Both the position numbers and the translations under genes were made by a program. Of a stretch of DNA of 62,322 nt, positions 50,825 to 60,400 are shown piece after piece. Below the pieces are notes generated by a model. The model saw nothing but the letters and a program-made list of their open reading frames with translations, was not told the DNA's origin and ran no database searches. Each line of letters begins with the position of its first letter. The first letter of the stretch is position 1. Origin of the DNA: Oscillospiraceae bacterium (GTDB taxonomy: Bacteria > Bacillota > Clostridia > Oscillospirales > CAG-272); assembly GCA_015064745.1 (NCBI GenBank), contig SVRR01000008.1, positions 1 through 62,322 on the forward strand. The letters are read 5' to 3'.

Positions 50825-52621
50825 TTACCCCTCGTAAAGCTCTTTAAACTGCCGAATTGTATCGGCAAAGTCCGCAATCGCATTCTCAACGACCTCGGGC
50901 TTCGTCATATCTACGCCCGCAACGAGAAGGCTATCGAGCGGTGCCTTTGCGCCGCCGCATTTGAGAAAATCGATATACTGCTTTACATATGTCTCCCCCT
51001 CCGTCTCAATGCGCTTGACGATGGTACAGGCGGCGGAAATACAAGTCGCATATTTGTAAACGTAGAAGCAGTTGTAAAAATGAGGGATGCGCTCCCACTC
51101 GTAAGAAATTGCCTCATCACACACAACGCCATCGCCGAAATAGCGTTGATTGAGAGCGTAATAATGTCCGCAAAGGAAATCGGCAGTCAACGGTTCGCCG
51201 CGCTCCGAGGCGGCGTGCATATCTCTCTCAAACTCGGCAAACATAGTCTGTCTGTAAAGCGTACCCCTGTACGTCTCCATCAGCTTGTTGAGAATAAAGA
51301 GGCGCTCCTCGCGGCTCTTGCTTTCTCTAAGCTTGCGACGGGCGAAAAGGAGCTCGTTGACCGTAGAGGCGACCTCTGCCACGAAGATAGTGGGGTGCAT
51401 ATACTGGCTGGGATTTGCGTTTTTGGAATACCACGAATGCATCGAATGTCCCGCCTCATGCGCGAGGGTAGAAACATCGTTATACATGCCGTTGAAATTC
51501 AAAAGGATATACGGCTCGGTAAGCGGTGAGCTCGACGAAAAAGCACCGCCCCTCTTGCCGCGGCTCGGATAAACGTCCGCCCAGCCACGGGAAAGAAGCC
51601 CCTCTCGCAAAGCCTGCTCGTACTCCTCGCCGAAAACGCGAACGGTAGCTAAGACCTCGTCTATTGCTTCCTCGTAGGTGTAGCTCTTTTGCAACGACCC
51701 GACCAGAGGCGCATACACGTCATAAAGATGAAGCTTAGGCACTTTTAGGATCTTGCGCTTCATTTCATAATAGTCGTGAAGCACGGGGAGCCCCTTATGC
51801 ACCGTTTCGATAAGATTATTATAGATAGCCGGGGTCACCTCATCGCCGTCGGTAGACGCGGTGATCGCATCGGGGTATTTACGGAGCTTTGCTTTCACAG
51901 CCGCTTCCTTCACACGCGCGGCATACACGGCGCCAACCGTACCCTTAAACTGTGCGTACGCCTTGTAAAGCGCCGTAAAGGCGGCGCGGCGCACACGGCG
52001 GTCTTGGCTCATGATAAAAAGCGAATAATTGGTATCGCTCAGCTCGGTACGCTCCCCGTTCTCCGCGCGGATAAAGCCAAAGCGCATATCCGAATCGGTT
52101 AAAAGCGAGTAGATCTCCGAATGTGAGCCGAGCGCGTCGCTCATTTGCGCGCGAAGCTTCTCGCATTCATCGGAAAGAACGTGCGGACGCCAACGCATAT
52201 ACTCCGAAAGCACACGGCGAAATTCGCCTAAGGGAGAATATTCCTTCATCCACGTCTCTAACGTTTCGTCGCTGAGCGAAAGGATACGCGGCGACAGGAA
52301 CCACGCTGTCTCTCCAAAGAGGGTATAAAGATTTCTCACCCGCGTTTGTCTGCCCTGCAAAGCGGAATCAGAAAGATCCACACAGGCGTTTAACGAGGCG
52401 TATTGCCAAAGCTTTCCCAAGCGGTCACCGAGGACGCATTCCTCCTTCAACGCATTAAAAAGCGCTTCGGGGCTTTTGTTCATCTCGCTCTCGTGCGCGG
52501 CAAAGGCACGGATCGATTTCTCCACTGCCGTATAGTCCTTTTCAAATGCCTCTTCATCGGGATAGATCACCGAAAGATCCCATTTGTATTTCGGATCAAT
52601 ATCTTTTCTCTCTTGTATCAT
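50825..52621 (-). CDS. pepF: Oligoendopeptidase F
   Basis: Cytoplasmic M3-family zinc metallopeptidase cutting short peptides. The 598 residues show IDPKYKWDLSVIYPDEEAF near the start, and the zinc motif STLAHEAGHSMHSWYSK (HEAGH near 392), with the downstream Glu in FVAEVASTVNELLF. The C-terminal YYALNQRYFGDGVVCDEAIS and HFYNCFYVYKYATCISAA are typical of PepF. The ATG at 52621 has GGAG six bases upstream; the ORF's first ATG contains that site. It follows lysA after a terminator; no clear promoter of its own was found. Confidence 0.96.
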   Translation of the reverse strand: MIQERKDIDPKYKWDLSVIYPDEEAFEKDYTAVEKSIRAFAAHESEMNKSPEALFNALKEECVLGDRLGKLWQYASLNACVDLSDSALQGRQTRVRNLYTLFGETAWFLSPRILSLSDETLETWMKEYSPLGEFRRVLSEYMRWRPHVLSDECEKLRAQMSDALGSHSEIYSLLTDSDMRFGFIRAENGERTELSDTNYSLFIMSQDRRVRRAAFTALYKAYAQFKGTVGAVYAARVKEAAVKAKLRKYPDAITASTDGDEVTPAIYNNLIETVHKGLPVLHDYYEMKRKILKVPKLHLYDVYAPLVGSLQKSYTYEEAIDEVLATVRVFGEEYEQALREGLLSRGWADVYPSRGKRGGAFSSSSPLTEPYILLNFNGMYNDVSTLAHEAGHSMHSWYSKNANPSQYMHPTIFVAEVASTVNELLFARRKLRESKSREERLFILNKLMETYRGTLYRQTMFAEFERDMHAASERGEPLTADFLCGHYYALNQRYFGDGVVCDEAISYEWERIPHFYNCFYVYKYATCISAACTIVKRIETEGETYVKQYIDFLKCGGAKAPLDSLLVAGVDMTKPEVVENAIADFADTIRQFKELYEG

Positions 52622-52637
52622 AGCACTCTCCAAAAGC

Positions 52638-52665
52638 GCCCTTGCTCACAAAAGAGAGCAAGGGC
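52638..52665 (-). terminator. Terminator of the dapA-dapB-lysA operon
   Basis: GCCCTTGCTC (52638-52647) pairs with GAGCAAGGGC (52656-52665); on the minus strand GCTTTTGG follows. It lies between lysA and pepF. Confidence 0.75.
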
Positions 52666-52701
52666 ATTTTATCATTTGTAAACAATTAGTTGCATGACAG
52701 C

Positions 52702-53997
52702 TTAAACGTCAAGGCGATAAAGGTCCTCATAGCTTTCTCCCGCAACGCCGATGCGGTCCGTGCCTTCCGAAAGAAGCACGAGAGGCGCTCTCGGAATACG
52801 GTTATAGTTTGACGCCATGGAGAAATTATATGCACCCGTAACAAGCACGGCAAGAATATCGCCGCGCGAGGGACGTGCCATAGTCATATCCTCACCGATG
52901 AGGTCACCGCTTTCACAGCATCTTCCCGCTACGGTAGCGACAAAATCACGCGGAGCGTGCATATTGGAAGCAAGCTCTACCGTATAACGTGAAGCGTAGA
53001 GGGCGTAGCGCGGATTATCGGGCATACCGCCGTCCACAGACACGTAGCTCTTATAGCCTGTAATGGTTTTGACACTGCCAACCGTATATAGGGTAACACC
53101 CGCGTCTGCCACGATACTGCGCCCCGGCTCCATAAGAACCTCCGGCATAGGGAAATCATATTCGGCGCATCTTGCCTTTACGTGCTCCGCGACAAGACGA
53201 ATGTTCGCCCTGTAATCGATCACGGGATCGCTTTCGGTATAACGCACACCAAAGCCGCCGCCAAGATTGAGAACACTCGCCGTGAAGCCGTATTTATCAC
53301 GCATACACGCCATAAAGGCGAGCATGATATCGGCGGCGTCGGTGAAGGGGGTCTCCTCAAAGATCTGAGACCCGACGTGGCAGTGGAAGCCGAGAAGCGA
53401 GACATGAGGAAGCGAAAGCGCTTCCTTCGTCAATTCTTCCGCCTGTCCCGTTTCGATTGCCGTGCCGAACTTGGAATCCACCTTGCCCGTCGATATCTTC
53501 TCTTGGGTATGCGGATCAATGCCGGGCGAAAGACGCAAAAGGATATTTTGACGAATGCCGCGGCGCGCGGCGATCTCTTCGATGGCGTACAGCTCCTCAC
53601 GGTTGTCTACCGCGAAGGTGCCGACACCGTATTCCATCGCCGTTTCGATGTCGCGATCCGTTTTGTTGTTGCCGTGAAAATAGGCGCGGTCGAGGGGGAA
53701 GCCTGCGGCGTGCGCGGTAAACATCTCGCCAAGGGAAACGAGGTCGGTACGCATACCTTCCTCCTTCGCGATACGGTAGATGCCCTTAAAGGACAGCGCC
53801 TTGCTCGCAAGCAGAGGCCCCGATCCACCGCCGAAGTATTCCTTCATAGCGGTAAGATAAGTGCGGCAGTTCTCACGCACGCGATCCTCGTCGAGAAGAT
53901 AGAGAGGCGTACCGTACTTCTCTGCCATTTTTACCGTGTCGACACCGCCAAGGGTCAAGTGTCCCGCTTCGTTGATAGATAGATTGTCGTGTAGCAT
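52702..53997 (-). CDS. lysA: Diaminopimelate decarboxylase
   Basis: PLP enzyme converting meso-diaminopimelate to L-lysine. The 431 residues show YGTPLYLLDEDRVREN, the PLP lysine in LLASKALSFKGI, SLLGFHCHVGSQI, NLGGGFGVRY, LMEPGRSIVADAG and GRCCESGDLI. The ATG at 53997 is chosen: the frame extends upstream into the dapB end, but the protein family begins here and a weak AAAGAG precedes it. Last gene of the riboswitch-controlled lysine operon. Confidence 0.97.
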   Translation of the reverse strand: MLHDNLSINEAGHLTLGGVDTVKMAEKYGTPLYLLDEDRVRENCRTYLTAMKEYFGGGSGPLLASKALSFKGIYRIAKEEGMRTDLVSLGEMFTAHAAGFPLDRAYFHGNNKTDRDIETAMEYGVGTFAVDNREELYAIEEIAARRGIRQNILLRLSPGIDPHTQEKISTGKVDSKFGTAIETGQAEELTKEALSLPHVSLLGFHCHVGSQIFEETPFTDAADIMLAFMACMRDKYGFTASVLNLGGGFGVRYTESDPVIDYRANIRLVAEHVKARCAEYDFPMPEVLMEPGRSIVADAGVTLYTVGSVKTITGYKSYVSVDGGMPDNPRYALYASRYTVELASNMHAPRDFVATVAGRCCESGDLIGEDMTMARPSRGDILAVLVTGAYNFSMASNYNRIPRAPLVLLSEGTDRIGVAGESYEDLYRLDV

Positions 53998-54019
53998 AGT
54001 TGTGACTCTTTCAAGAAAA

Positions 54020-54754
54020 TTAGCCGAGCATATCGCGCATACCGTAAAGTCCTGCGCTCTGCCCGATAAGATAGCGCGCGGCAACGATTGCCCCCTCCGC
54101 AAAGAGAGAACGGTCGTGCGCCTCGTGCTTTAAGGTGATGGTCTCGGTGTCCGTACCGATACGCACCTCGTGCTCACCCACCACGTTACCCATGCGGACG
54201 GCGTGAATACCGATCTCGCGCGGCTCTCTCTTTTCGTGCCCCGCGCGGCCGAGCTTATAGACAGCCTCCGGACGCTCCTCGCGAATGCGATCGGCAATCA
54301 TAAGAGCAGTACCGCTGGGCGCGTCAAGCTTTCTGTTATGATGGGTCTCTACGATCTCTACGTCCGCATCGGGATAGAGCGCCGCCGCCTGCCTTGCAAG
54401 CTCGCAAAGAAGCGCGACACCGAGCGACATATTGGCGGAATGGAATACGGGAACATTTTTTGCCGTCTCATGGATAACGGCAAGCTCCTCCTCCGTGTGA
54501 CCCGTCGTACAAACGACGATGGGCGTATTCGTCTTTGCCGCGTAGGCGCAAATGTCCCCCGTAGCAAGATGAGAAGAAAAATCAATGATAACGTCACCCG
54601 TCACCGTCAGTGCGTCGGGCGTCTTAACGATAGCAGTGTCGTCGGAAAAAGCGTCGATGCCGCCCGCGTACGAGGCACCTCGATAGCCCTCGGAGAGCAG
54701 ACGAAGCACGACCTTGCCCATTCTGCCACACGCGCCGTTTACGATAACCTTCAT
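54020..54754 (-). CDS. dapB: 4-Hydroxy-tetrahydrodipicolinate reductase
   Basis: Second enzyme of the DAP branch. The 244 residues start MKVIVNGACGRMGKVVLRLL (dinucleotide-binding), with VVCTTGHTEEELA, and the catalytic segment VEIVETHHNRKLDAPSGTAL, then GTDTETITLKHEAHDRSLFA. It is 11 bases after dapA and 22 before lysA, in a lysine operon. Confidence 0.97.
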   Translation of the reverse strand: MKVIVNGACGRMGKVVLRLLSEGYRGASYAGGIDAFSDDTAIVKTPDALTVTGDVIIDFSSHLATGDICAYAAKTNTPIVVCTTGHTEEELAVIHETAKNVPVFHSANMSLGVALLCELARQAAALYPDADVEIVETHHNRKLDAPSGTALMIADRIREERPEAVYKLGRAGHEKREPREIGIHAVRMGNVVGEHEVRIGTDTETITLKHEAHDRSLFAEGAIVAARYLIGQSAGLYGMRDMLG

Positions 54755-54765
54755 GGCTTCACTCC

Positions 54766-55656
54766 TTACACGCGGATACCGACTTCACGCATAGCGTCAA
54801 GCAGATTGGCACGGGTATCGTCCTCCATCGTGGTGAGGGGCAAGCGCAAATAATCCTCGCAATAGCCCATCGCTGCCATCGCCGCCTTAACGGGGATGGG
54901 GTTTACCTCGGAGAAGAGGGCGTCAATAAGACGGTGGTAACGGCACTGCATCTCTGCCGCACCCGCGATATCACCGCGGAAGAAGCGGTCGCAAAGCTCT
55001 ACCGTTTCGCGCGGAAGAACGTTCGAGAGTACCGAAATAACACCCTTGCCGCCGAGTGCCATCAAGGGAACGATCTGGTCGTCGTTGCCCGAATACAGAT
55101 CAAGTCTGCCGCGCACACGCGCCATAGTCTCAACGATCTTGGAGATGTCACCGTTGGCTTCCTTAATGCCGACGATGTTGGGATGCTCGGCAAGCGCCTC
55201 ATAGGTCTTGGGAGCGATATTCACACCGGTGCGGGAGGGAACGTTATACAGAATAACGGGCACGGTGCTCTCGTCCGCGATGCGGGTGTACATCTGATAA
55301 AGACCCTTTTGGGTCGCCTTGTTATAGTAGGGGGTAACCGACAAAACCGCGTCTGCCCCTGCCTCGCAGGCACAGCGGGTCAAATCAAGCGCATACTCGG
55401 TATCGTTCGAGCCTGTACCCGCGATCACGGGAACTCTGCCGGCAACGATCTTCGAAGCAAAGGCGATCGCGTCTCTGTGCTCGTCGTCGGAAAGAGTGGA
55501 TGCCTCACCCGTCGTTCCCGCAACCACAAGGGCGTTGATACCCTCGGCGATCTGCCAATTGATAAGCTTTTCAAAAGCAACGTAGTCGATGCCGTCCTCG
55601 GTAAGCGGCGTGATCAGTGCGGTGGCGGCACCGGTAAATACAGTCTTCTTTTCCAT
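54766..55656 (-). CDS. dapA: 4-Hydroxy-tetrahydrodipicolinate synthase
   Basis: Condenses pyruvate with aspartate semialdehyde. The 296 residues form the (beta/alpha)8 barrel with VVAGTTGEASTLSDDEH, VTPYYNKATQKGLYQMY, VILYNVPSRTGVNI, the Schiff-base lysine in PNIVGIKEANGDI (near 162) and DDQIVPLMALGGKGVIS. AAAAGGAG lies seven bases before the ATG. First gene of the operon, after a lysine riboswitch. Confidence 0.98.
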   Translation of the reverse strand: MEKKTVFTGAATALITPLTEDGIDYVAFEKLINWQIAEGINALVVAGTTGEASTLSDDEHRDAIAFASKIVAGRVPVIAGTGSNDTEYALDLTRCACEAGADAVLSVTPYYNKATQKGLYQMYTRIADESTVPVILYNVPSRTGVNIAPKTYEALAEHPNIVGIKEANGDISKIVETMARVRGRLDLYSGNDDQIVPLMALGGKGVISVLSNVLPRETVELCDRFFRGDIAGAAEMQCRYHRLIDALFSEVNPIPVKAAMAAMGYCEDYLRLPLTTMEDDTRANLLDAMREVGIRV

Positions 55657-55683
55657 GGTGTTCTCCTTTTTATTCCCTTTAAA

Positions 55684-55712
55684 TTAACAAAAGCCGACAC
55701 ATACGGTCGGCT
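55684..55712 (-). terminator. Riboswitch-controlled terminator before dapA
   Basis: On the minus strand AGCCGAC and GTCGGCT form a stem around loop CGTATGT, followed by TTTTGTTAATTT. The loop with adjacent bases (CCGTATGT) is complementary to ACATACGG at the 5' end of the same leader, a possible antiterminator contact. Confidence 0.85.
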
Positions 55713-55739
55713 ACGGGCTTCTACCTTTCTTTGCCCGCA

Positions 55740-55918
55740 ACGGGGCAAGGAAACATTGATAGCTCTCCGCAAAAGCGACAATCCGACAGATCTTATTCTC
55801 TCGGACCAGCGCGAAGACACGCCTGTCCCCGCCTTCGGCATCCGCCCCTTTCCACCGACAACGGTTCGCGTGACCTATTCCGTCGGGTTACTCTTGGCAA
55901 AATGCGCCTCTACCGTAT
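55740..55918 (-). promoter_or_regulatory. Lysine riboswitch (L-box)
   Basis: The minus strand shows the class's conserved elements in order: GGTAGAGGCGCATTTTG, CAAGAGTAA, GGAAAGGGGCGGATGCCGAAGG, and near the 3' end TTGTCGCTTTTGCGGAGAGC-TATC. P1 pairs GGTAG near the 5' end with CTATC (55758-55762). It is followed by a terminator and then dapA, so lysine represses its own synthesis. A small GCCCCG/CGGGGC-type hairpin lies between aptamer and terminator. Confidence 0.92.
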
Positions 55919-55926
55919 GTATTTTT

Positions 55927-55955
55927 ATGATAACATATCACAAGAGCTTTGTCAA
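55927..55955 (-). promoter_or_regulatory. Promoter of the lysine operon
   Basis: Minus-strand TTGACA (55950-55955) and TATCAT (55927-55932), spacer 17, placing the start of transcription at the riboswitch 5' end. Confidence 0.8.
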
Positions 55956-55984
55956 GGGCTTTTCCCTTATTTATTTTAGAAAAC

Positions 55985-56791
55985 CTATCCCGATTTTGGA
56001 ATGCGGATGATAAGGCAGGTAGCGCCCGCCTCCTCTCTTTTTTCCGTCTGCACCCTAACACCGCACCGTCTCACCATCTCTACCGCGCGGTCAACGGAAT
56101 TGTAAAACACCTTTACGTCACGAAGTACGCCTTTCGCTCGCGTTCGCTGGGTCTTTCGGGGAATTTCCCCCTTGGATAGGATCTCTTCTATCATCCGCTC
56201 CGCCGTTTCGACATTTGCATGGCGGGCGATTATTTTATCTGCCGTTTCTTCCCAAAGCGCGGGTGGCAACCGTAAAAGCGCACGGGCGTGCCTTTCTGTC
56301 AAGCCGGACGAAAGCAGCTTTTCTCGCATAGTGGCGTCAAAGCGTAAAAGGCGCACCTTGTTGGCAACATAGGACTGGCTGACCGAAAGTCGTTCCGCTA
56401 CTTCCTCTTGTGTGAGTCCATGCTCACGGCAAAGCTTGTCCATCGCCACCGCCGTTTCAAACATATTCAGATCCTCGCGCAATAAATTTTCCACCACGGC
56501 GAGAAAAGCACCCTTTTCCCCATCAACCGCGTAAACGATACACGGCACGTGTGAGAGCCCTGCCATTTTCGCGGCGCGGAAGCGCCGTTCTCCCGCGATG
56601 ATCTCATAACCGTCCTCCGCCGCCCTGACCGAGATGGGCTGTAAAACACCGTAACGGCGGATGCTCTCGGCAAGACTCGAAAGTGCCCCCTCCTCAAAAA
56701 AAGCTCTGGGCTGCTCACGGTTGGGTCGGATATCTTTCAAGGGAATACGCAACACCTCGGACGCACTTTGCTTTTTCTTTAAAAGCCCCAT
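55985..56791 (-). CDS. noc: ParB/Noc-family DNA-binding protein
   Basis: A 268-residue ParB/Spo0J/Noc protein. The CTPase/ParB domain has IRPNREQPRAFFEEGALSSL, GYEIIAGERRFRAAKMAG and VVENLLREDLNMFETAVAMD; the helix-turn-helix is LTQEEVAERLSVSQSYVANK, and a C-terminal dimerisation part follows. No parA lies nearby, which favours Noc (nucleoid occlusion) over a segregation ParB, but the two cannot be separated with certainty. GAAGGAG precedes the ATG. Confidence 0.88.
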   Translation of the reverse strand: MGLLKKKQSASEVLRIPLKDIRPNREQPRAFFEEGALSSLAESIRRYGVLQPISVRAAEDGYEIIAGERRFRAAKMAGLSHVPCIVYAVDGEKGAFLAVVENLLREDLNMFETAVAMDKLCREHGLTQEEVAERLSVSQSYVANKVRLLRFDATMREKLLSSGLTERHARALLRLPPALWEETADKIIARHANVETAERMIEEILSKGEIPRKTQRTRAKGVLRDVKVFYNSVDRAVEMVRRCGVRVQTEKREEAGATCLIIRIPKSG

Positions 56792-56955
56792 CGCATTTCT
56801 CCTTCGTTTTTTTGTTTATCTTACCATGCTTTGCTGGCAAAAAAAGACGAATATTGCAAGAAACGTCAATCTTTTTCTCGCGTTTTTCACCAAGATGCCC
56901 TTTCTTTCTCTGTGCCTCCCCCGAAAGCGATCTCTTTTTTCTTTTTCCTTCACCA

Positions 56956-56984
56956 TTGACAACCAAAGAAAGAAAAGATATAAT
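56956..56984 (+). promoter_or_regulatory. Promoter of the winged-helix/addB operon
   Basis: Perfect TTGACA (56956-56961) and TATAAT (56979-56984), spacer 17. Confidence 0.85.
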
Positions 56985-57013
56985 AAGAGTGAAAAATGTG
57001 AAAGGAGACCCCC

Positions 57014-57478
57014 GTGGCAGAAATTTTACTTTTGACCGAGGACACGCGGCTTCACCGCCTGCTTTTTCTGCTTTGTACGGAAGCGGGGCATACGGTTGGC
57101 AGCACAGCCCCCTCTCTCATCATCACGGACACGAAGCAAATTCCCACGCGTTTCGCCGCGCTCCCTATTCTATTCATCGGAGAGGGCGGTGTTCCGCGCC
57201 CTTTTTCGCACGATCGCATAAAGGCTGACATCGCGTCTCTCCTTTCCAAAGAAGCATCTCCCCTTCTTTCTCCCACCGAAGAAAAGCTTTACCGCGTCCT
57301 AAAAGACGCTTCTCCCGATTTCGTGACGAGAGAATGCTTGATCCGCGCCGTTTTCGGCTGTGAGACGGACGACGGAAGGCTCAATCTTTATATCCACTAT
57401 TTACGCAAAAAAATCGAGACAGACGGCAAAAAGCATATCGTCGCCTGTCGCGGGAAAGGATATGCCCTATCGTGCTGA
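57014..57478 (+). CDS. Winged-helix regulator with truncated receiver-like domain
   Basis: A 154-residue protein. The C-terminal half is an OmpR/PhoB-type winged helix (LYRVLKDASPDFVTRECLIR, DGRLNLYIHYLRKKIETDG, RGKGYALSC). The N-terminal half (about 1-80) resembles a shortened response-regulator receiver: EILLLTEDTRL supplies an acidic pair and LIITD a possible phospho-aspartate, but the later strands and helices are missing. No histidine kinase is nearby. It overlaps addB by seven bases. Role unknown; it could regulate addB. Confidence 0.8.
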   Translation: MAEILLLTEDTRLHRLLFLLCTEAGHTVGSTAPSLIITDTKQIPTRFAALPILFIGEGGVPRPFSHDRIKADIASLLSKEASPLLSPTEEKLYRVLKDASPDFVTRECLIRAVFGCETDDGRLNLYIHYLRKKIETDGKKHIVACRGKGYALSC

Positions 57479-60400
57479 CCCTACTTGCGGATGATTTTTC
57501 TCCCTTCCCATTCAAGGAAAGATTGCTTTCGGCAGTAGAAGACCGCCGAAGCTGTATTCTGCTCGTTCCCGAGCAGTTGGCACTCTCTACCGAAAAGCAG
57601 GTCGCCGAGGCTTTTCCGCCCTATGCGCCGCTGTGCTTTGAGGTCAGCAATTTTTCAAGGCTCGCCGACCGTGTATTTCGCACCGAAGGCGGTATTTCCT
57701 ACCGTTACGCAGATCATGCGGCAGAGGTCATTTTGATGTGGAAGACGCTCGATGCCGTCGCGCCCTTTCTCGCCTCGCACCGTCGCGCTACCGCCGACGC
57801 CGTTAAAGAACAGCTTTCGGCACAAGCGGAGCTTTCCGCGTCGGGGGTTCGCCCCTCTGCGCTTCGGCGCGCCGCCGCCATAGCGGGCGACACCGCTCTC
57901 GGCGGAAAGCTTTTAGATCTCGCGTTGATCAGTGAGACCTACGAGGGCGAACGAAGGGAGATCTACGGCTCTCTTTCGGATGACCTTGAAAAGCTTCTCG
58001 CTATTTTAAAGGAAAAGCCTCTGTTTGCCGACACAGAGATCTACGTTTTCGGCTTTACGAGCTTTACGGCAGGTGAGCTTGCCATTCTTGGGGAGCTGAT
58101 GCGCGCGGGCGATCTTTACGTGGCGCTTTCCCTCCCTGACACCGGCATCCCCTCCTTAGCCTACGAAGAGGTGCTTGCTACGCACAGGACACTTTTGTCA
58201 CTTGCGGAGCGCGTCGGCAGTCGGGTAAAGATACTTCCCACTCTTACATGCCCACGCCCCGATATGCTCACGTACGCCAAAGAACAGCTTTTCCGCGCTG
58301 ACGGAGAAGTTGAACCCTACGAGAGGGAATGCGACGCCGCTTTCGCCACCGTTTTGGCAAAAGACCCGTACGATGGCTGCGCGCATATTGCCGCGGAGAT
58401 CGCCGCCTCGGTGCGCCGGGGCGCGAGATACCGTGATTTTACCGTCGTCACGCGCGCCCCCGAAAAATATGAAGGTATTCTTGACGAGGCGCTTGCCGCG
58501 CACGGGATCCCCTTCTTTTTCTCGGTGCACACCGACCTTACAGAGCTTTCGCTCTCTAAAATGATCCTTTCCGCCTACGCCTGTCTTGAACGCGGCTTTC
58601 AGCGCAACGACCTCATCACTTATTTAAAATGCGGCTACACGGGCGTCTCGCCCGACGACTGTGATCTTTTTGAGCTTTATGCGGAGGCATGGCGCATCAA
58701 AGGCAAAATGCTTACCGAAAACCGCCCCTTTGATATGCATCCGCGCGGTTACGTGGATCACTTTACGGAAGCCGATGCCGAGCGCCTTCGCCGTATCAAC
58801 CGTGTGCGCGAGCAAATTATACCGCCGCTCCTCGCCCTCGGCAACGCTACATCAGGGGAAAGAACGGCAAAGGAGCATGCCACGGCACTTTATAACTTTC
58901 TCACGGCACTCGGCACAGAGCGCCGACTTTACGAGCGTGCAAAGGAGGAACGGCTTTCGGGACGCGTGGCGGAAAGCGAGCGTCTTGCAAGGCTGTCTTC
59001 CGTGCTGTACGACCTCCTCGACCGCATCCATGAGATCATGGCTGACCTTCCCCTCACGCGCGGGCGTTTTTCGGAGCTTCTTTCTCTCATTTTCTCCTCC
59101 GTCTCGCTCGGTACGCTGCCCTCCTCGGGGGATGCCGTGACGGTTGCCAATGCCGATACCTACCGTCCCTCCACCGCTACCACCGTTTTTCTTCTTGGTG
59201 TTACGGAAGGCGAGTTCCCTGCCGCCGTGGGACTTAGCGGGGTCTTTCCCGAAAACGAAAGGCTTGCGCTTGCGGAAATGGGCATTTCGGTAGGTAAACC
59301 GCCTGAGGTGCGCGCCTCGCGCGAGCAATTCTCCTTCCTTCGCGCCATAGCCTCGGCAAGCCGCCGCGCCGTTTGCGTCTCCTTTGAGGCAAGCGCGCTG
59401 GGAGAAGCCGTGCGCCCATCAACAGCACTCCGTCGTCTTGCGCGTCTTTTCCCCAAAGCAACCGTGATACAAGGGCTTCCCGACGCCTTCACACCGCACG
59501 CGGCTCTCGACGGCTATTTTGAACGCCGTGACACCCCAGAGGGACAAGTGATCGCGTCGCTTCTTAAAAAGGATACGTCGCTTTCCCGTATCGAGGACGT
59601 AGCTTCCACTCCCGTTTTTGATCCGCGCGCCGCGGTGGACGAAAAAACGGCGTCCCGTCTGTTTCCCGACGAAATGCGTGCCTCACAGAGCAAGCTTGAA
59701 GACTTTATGAACTGCCCCTTCGCATATTATTTGAAGCGCGGTGTGTTCATTGAAGCAGACGAGTCTATTGCCCTTCGCCCTGTCGACGTGGGCAATATGA
59801 TCCATTCCATTCTCGAATGCTTTTTCTCCCTGCTTAGACGTGACGGCACCGATATTCACACGGTTGATCCCGCACGCATTCCCTCGCTTGTGGACGAGGC
59901 GTGCCGCGAATATCTTGCCCGTATCTGTCCCGAAAGCATGCATGCTTCTCCCCGTCTTTCCCACCTGTTCGCGCGCGTGCGACGCGCCGCCGTGCTCGTG
60001 ACCGAGGACATCTACGATGAATTTTCGCACAGCCGCTTTACCCCCGCCTTTTGCGAGCTTGCTCTGGAAGGCAAGGACTGTCCCGGCGCACTCGTTTTCC
60101 GCGACACGGACGGAAAAAGCATTGCCATCGGCGGCCGCATCGACCGTGTGGACACCTACCGTTCCGAAAGCGGTGAGGTTTTCGTACGCGTCGTGGATTA
60201 CAAAACAGGCGCGCGCTCCTTTTCTCGTGATGAACTGAAAAAAGGGCGAAATTTGCAAATGTTTGTTTACCTATGCGCCATTTGGAAAACAGAAAACGAG
60301 GCGTTTCTCAACCGTCTTTCCCTAAAACGGGGAGAAGCGCCCCTTCCCGCGGGTATTGTTTACAACACCGTCGATCCTAAGGCCGTCGCGCTTTCCTCTC

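Noticed and set aside
53998-54102. Longer lysA with 35 extra N-terminal residues
   Set aside because: The extension overlaps dapB, lacks a good ribosome binding site and does not match the decarboxylase family, which begins near 53997.
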